A stretch of 21,493 nt of DNA, from the IMG/VR virus record IMGVR_UViG_3300020034_000072, positions 1-21,493 of that record, one strand, 5' to 3'. The position numbers and the translations under genes were made by a program. This DNA comes from a virus. The notes under the pieces are model-generated. The model was given only the letters and a program-made list of their open reading frames with translations. It had not been told where the DNA came from and made no database searches. Below are positions 18,540-21,493 of this stretch, piece by piece; position 1 is the stretch's first letter, and each line of letters starts with the position of its first letter.

Positions 18540-21187
18540 TCATTACCGAAGAGCAATATCTCGCGCACTACGGTACTCTTCGCCGGTCTGGACGATATCC
18601 TTGGGGTTCGGGTGGATCAGACGCAGAACACAATCGGAACTTCTTGGAGTTGGCCGCACAACTTCATAAAGAAGGAAAGACTGACACTGAGATCGCGAAG
18701 TATTTTGGTTTGACTACAACACAACTTCGTGCTTCCAAGTCGATTGCCAAGAACTCAGAAAAGCAAATACAGATCAACCTAGCACAAGATCTACACGACA
18801 AGGGAAATTCAAACGTAGCCATTGGTAAACGAATGGGTCTTCCTGAGTCATCAGTTCGTGCATTACTAGCGCCTGGTACCAAAGACAAGAATGATATTCT
18901 TCAGGCCACATCGAACATGCTGAAGGATCAGGTTGATCAGAAAAGATTCGTCGATGTTGGCGTTGGTGTAGAGCACTATCTCTCCATCAGCGATACGAAA
19001 CTACGAACCGCTCTGGCTCAACTGCAAGAAGAAGGATATGAGGTTCACCCTATTCAAGTGGATCAGATCGGAACCAACAACAAGACCATTGTCAAGGTTC
19101 TCGCGCCTCCTGGTACTACTTATCGAGACATTGTCACTAACAAAGACAAGATCCAATCGCTTACTGATTATTCCACTGATGGTGGTCGTACCTACGTTGG
19201 TACACAAAAACCTCTCAACGTGGATCTGAAGCGGGTTGCAGTACGGTATGCAGAAGAAGGTGGCGCACAATCAGATGGCGTTATTTACGTTCGTCCTGGT
19301 GTGTCAGATCTAAGTCTTGGTGCCGCTCGCTATGCTCAGGTTCGTATCGCTGTTGGTGGTACGCATTACCTAAAAGGCATGGCAATGTACAAAGACGATC
19401 TACCAGCTGGTGTAGATCTAATGTTCAACACCAACAAGAGCAACACAGGAAATAAGTTAGACGCAATGAAGCCGCAGAAGCTTGACGATCCTACCAATCC
19501 GTTTGGTGCGTCAGTTAAGCAGAAGACTGATCCAGAAACAGGCAAAGTTATATCTGCAATGAACACGGTCAATGAAGAAGGCGATTGGCAGAAATGGTCA
19601 AACAATCTTTCTTCTCAAATGTTGTCTAAGCAGAGCCCATCTCTTGCTAAGACACAATTGAACATGACCTATGAACAATCTAAAAATGATCTTGATGAGA
19701 TCATGAAGCTGACCAACCCAGCTGTTCGCAAGAAGTTGCTTGAAGGATACGCTGATGCAGCAGACTCTTCGGCTGTGCATCTTGAAGCAGCCGCGCTTCC
19801 TCGCCAAGGTCCGCACGTTATTTTGCCAATCGAATCGATGAAGGACACAGAGATATATGCTCCCAACTTCAATAGCGGTGAGCGTGTAGCTCTTATTCGG
19901 TACCCTCATGGTGGAACGTTTGAGATTCCTGAACTTACTGTAAATAACCGTCAGCCAGAAGCTAAGAAGTTATTGGGCGATGCTAAAGATGCAGTAGGTA
20001 TCAACAGTAAGGTAGCCGAACGTCTCTCTGGTGCAGATTTCGATGGCGATAACGTTTGGGTTATTCCAAATAACTCAGGTAAAGTTAAAACATCGCCTGC
20101 ACTGGCTGGTTTGAAGAACTTTGATCCCAAGTCAGCATATCCTAAGTATGAAGGCATGCCAGTAATGACGCCTCGTCAAAAGGGATTTGCGATGGGTGAT
20201 ATTTCAAACCTCATCACAGATATGACAATCCAAGGCGCACCAACGGCCGAGCTCGCTCGAGCAGTTCGGCATTCAATGGTAGTCATTGACGCAGAGAAAC
20301 ATGAACTTAACTGGAAACAGTCTGCCATCAAAAATGGTATTCCTGCATTGAAAGTTAGGTATCAAGGCAAAGCAAACGCTGGTGCTTCAACTCTTATTTC
20401 CAAAGCCACCGCTCGAATCGATGTACCTAAATTTAAACCCCGTGCCATATCAAAAGGGGGTCCAGTTGACAAGCAAACTGGTGAGAAGATATTCGAGAAG
20501 ACTGGTGAGTCGTTCGTAGACAAGAACGGCAAGACTGTTATTAACACCACTAGATCTAAGAAGCTAGTGGAGACTAACGATGCGCATACCCTGTCCTCAG
20601 GCACGCCCATAGAGAAGGTCTATGCAGACCACTCCAATGCACTGAAGGCGCTAGCTAACACAGCTAGGAAAGAAGCGGTCAATACGAAGAATGCTGAATG
20701 GTCTGACTCTGCTAAGAAGGTGTACTCCAAAGAAGTAACCTCCCTCAACGCAAAGTTGGCCCTTGCTCAGAGAAACGCCCCTCTTGAAAGAGCCGCCCAG
20801 GTCCTAGCAAACGCCCTCGTTGCACAGAAGCGTGCCGCTAAACCCGGCATGGACGCAGCGGAACTGAAAAAGATCAAGTTTCAAGCTCTTACAGAATCCC
20901 GTATCAGAACCGATGCCAAGAAACAACGCATCAAGATAACCGATGACGAATGGGCTGCCATACAGGCAGGCGCAATTAGTTCTAACAAACTAAATCAGAT
21001 CATTAACAACTCTGATCTAGACCGTCTCAAAGAACTTGCTATGCCCAAGACTGCTGTTCTGATGACGTCTGCTAAGACTGCTAGAGCTAAGCAGATGGTA
21101 GCATTAGGCTACCCACAGGCAGAGATAGCTAGTGCTCTAGGTGTAGGACTAACCACACTCAAGAAGACTCTTAGTGAAGGAGGCTGA
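18536..21187 (+). CDS. Candidate single-subunit double-psi beta-barrel RNA polymerase with helix-turn-helix domains
   Basis: The gene encodes 883 residues from GTG 18536, overlapping the previous stop (GTGA). Residues 8-27 hold an HYG...SGRYPWGSGG motif, which I recall from phage virion-associated proteins. Helix-turn-helix units lie at about 39-66 and 82-111, and a third at about 850-880 (GYPQAEIASALGVGLTTLKK). Residue block 276-301 (HYLKGMAMYKDD...FNTNKS) offers lysines 280, 286 and 301, as a beta-like barrel would need. IRYPHGG (R455) precedes SGADFDGDN (D501, D503, D505), the metal-binding loop of beta-prime-like barrels. Downstream HSMVVIDAEKH (D585, K588) resembles the D-x-x-K of QDE-1-type polymerases. 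The nearest comparison is the YonO/QDE-1/crAss-phage group. Activity is inferred. Confidence 0.75.
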   Translation: MIITEEQYLAHYGTLRRSGRYPWGSGGSDAEHNRNFLELAAQLHKEGKTDTEIAKYFGLTTTQLRASKSIAKNSEKQIQINLAQDLHDKGNSNVAIGKRMGLPESSVRALLAPGTKDKNDILQATSNMLKDQVDQKRFVDVGVGVEHYLSISDTKLRTALAQLQEEGYEVHPIQVDQIGTNNKTIVKVLAPPGTTYRDIVTNKDKIQSLTDYSTDGGRTYVGTQKPLNVDLKRVAVRYAEEGGAQSDGVIYVRPGVSDLSLGAARYAQVRIAVGGTHYLKGMAMYKDDLPAGVDLMFNTNKSNTGNKLDAMKPQKLDDPTNPFGASVKQKTDPETGKVISAMNTVNEEGDWQKWSNNLSSQMLSKQSPSLAKTQLNMTYEQSKNDLDEIMKLTNPAVRKKLLEGYADAADSSAVHLEAAALPRQGPHVILPIESMKDTEIYAPNFNSGERVALIRYPHGGTFEIPELTVNNRQPEAKKLLGDAKDAVGINSKVAERLSGADFDGDNVWVIPNNSGKVKTSPALAGLKNFDPKSAYPKYEGMPVMTPRQKGFAMGDISNLITDMTIQGAPTAELARAVRHSMVVIDAEKHELNWKQSAIKNGIPALKVRYQGKANAGASTLISKATARIDVPKFKPRAISKGGPVDKQTGEKIFEKTGESFVDKNGKTVINTTRSKKLVETNDAHTLSSGTPIEKVYADHSNALKALANTARKEAVNTKNAEWSDSAKKVYSKEVTSLNAKLALAQRNAPLERAAQVLANALVAQKRAAKPGMDAAELKKIKFQALTESRIRTDAKKQRIKITDDEWAAIQAGAISSNKLNQIINNSDLDRLKELAMPKTAVLMTSAKTARAKQMVALGYPQAEIASALGVGLTTLKKTLSEGG

Positions 21188-21189
21188 CA

Positions 21190-21447
21190 ATGGTAGAGTC
21201 TATGCTCACTACAGTGGACAATCCATACAGTCCATTCACACAGTACGATGAGTGGTACGCCTTTGATGAAGGCAGTGGCTACCACACTACTGCCTTCCTA
21301 GCTAGGATTGCTGTTGTGTCTGATGATTCATCAGAAGCAGATCAAAGTTTAGCAATTGAAGACGCAATCGATGAGATTGTTAAAGAGAATGTTCTTGGAA
21401 TTTATAGAAAAGTTCCTGATCCAAATGGTCAGAGCTCGGACGATTAG
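21190..21447 (+). CDS. Conserved small phage protein next to the RNAP-like gene
   Basis: The gene encodes 85 residues; GTGAAGGAGGCTGACA precedes the ATG, 2 nt after the RNAP-like gene stop, so the two are probably co-translated. It reads NPYSPFTQYDEWYAFDEGSG, then LARIAVVSDDSSEADQSLAI and EDAIDEIVKENVLGIYRKV. I recall this short acidic protein from phage genomes just before the terminase genes, with no assigned function. No membrane segment. It may mark the edge between the early/replication region and the packaging module. Confidence 0.8.
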   Translation: MVESMLTTVDNPYSPFTQYDEWYAFDEGSGYHTTAFLARIAVVSDDSSEADQSLAIEDAIDEIVKENVLGIYRKVPDPNGQSSDD

Positions 21448-21459
21448 TTGGTAGGGGGC

Positions 21460-21489
21460 GGGGGGTCTCGCAGAAACCACCCCCCTTCT
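21460..21489 (+). terminator. GC-rich stem-loop at the right edge
   Basis: GGGGGGT (21460-21466) pairs with ACCCCCC (21479-21485) around a 12-nt loop, directly after the stop at 21447. There is only a TTCT tail, so termination would be weak. The loop contains TCGCAGAAA, like the promoter box, but no TATAAT follows at the right distance. Confidence 0.4.
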
Positions 21490-21493
21490 GCAT

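Noticed and set aside
21466-21474. TCGCAG element like the promoter box
   Set aside because: No TATAAT follows 19 nt later before the window ends, and it lies in the loop of a GC-rich hairpin.

Overview
The window looks like part of a double-stranded DNA tailed-phage genome. I see no chromosomal housekeeping gene, tRNA, rRNA, insertion sequence or CRISPR array. Essentially every credible gene lies on the + strand in tightly packed, often overlapping runs (GTGA, ATGA, TGATG and TAATG junctions), and most genes have a clear Shine-Dalgarno site (GAAAGG or AAGGAGG). Many of the small proteins (an r1t-type holin, DUF6353-like membrane proteins, ~80-95 residue membrane proteins, a helicase-polymerase, a Cas4-like nuclease) belong to families I associate from memory with phages of Actinobacteria. 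The host genus cannot be read from the sequence. Family names here are recalled from sequence patterns, not searched.

Layout. Positions 1-52 are a perfect 19-bp inverted repeat at the extreme end. Positions 3-1094 hold the end of a lysis-type module: a partial gene, a small charged protein, a membrane protein and a holin-like protein. Positions 1104-4992 hold small membrane-protein genes. Four of them sit in self-contained cassettes with a near-identical promoter box, a start codon 24-25 nt after the -10, and (in most) an intrinsic terminator; a fifth such cassette occurs at 15297-15590. One copy of the box drives no gene but a structured, probably non-coding RNA (about 1923-2015). Between the cassettes are DUF6353-like proteins, a tail-chaperone-like protein and several stable hairpins. 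Positions 5008-7991 hold conserved phage proteins of unknown function, including a second DUF6353-like protein.

Positions 8008-17001 are the replication region. A 1265-residue protein carries, in order, an SF3 helicase, an AEP-type primase and a family-B-type DNA polymerase with its exonuclease. It is followed by small proteins (including four members of one paralogous family), zinc-binding proteins, a probable ssDNA-binding protein and an SF2 helicase. After an AT-rich spacer with a 17-bp palindrome come a NUMOD4/HNH-like protein and two PD-(D/E)XK nucleases.

The most notable gene is at 18536-21187, overlapping the Cas4-like nuclease gene by GTGA. It encodes 883 residues with a DFDGD motif (residues 501-505), the metal-binding signature of double-psi beta-barrel RNA polymerases. 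Upstream lie candidate lysines, and downstream is a D-x-x-K motif resembling QDE-1-type enzymes. Two predicted helix-turn-helix units lie near the N terminus and one at the C terminus, and the N terminus carries a HYG...GRYPWGSG motif that I recall from phage virion proteins. I read it as a candidate single-subunit phage RNA polymerase, possibly packaged in the virion. Whether it uses the repeated promoter box is an open hypothesis.
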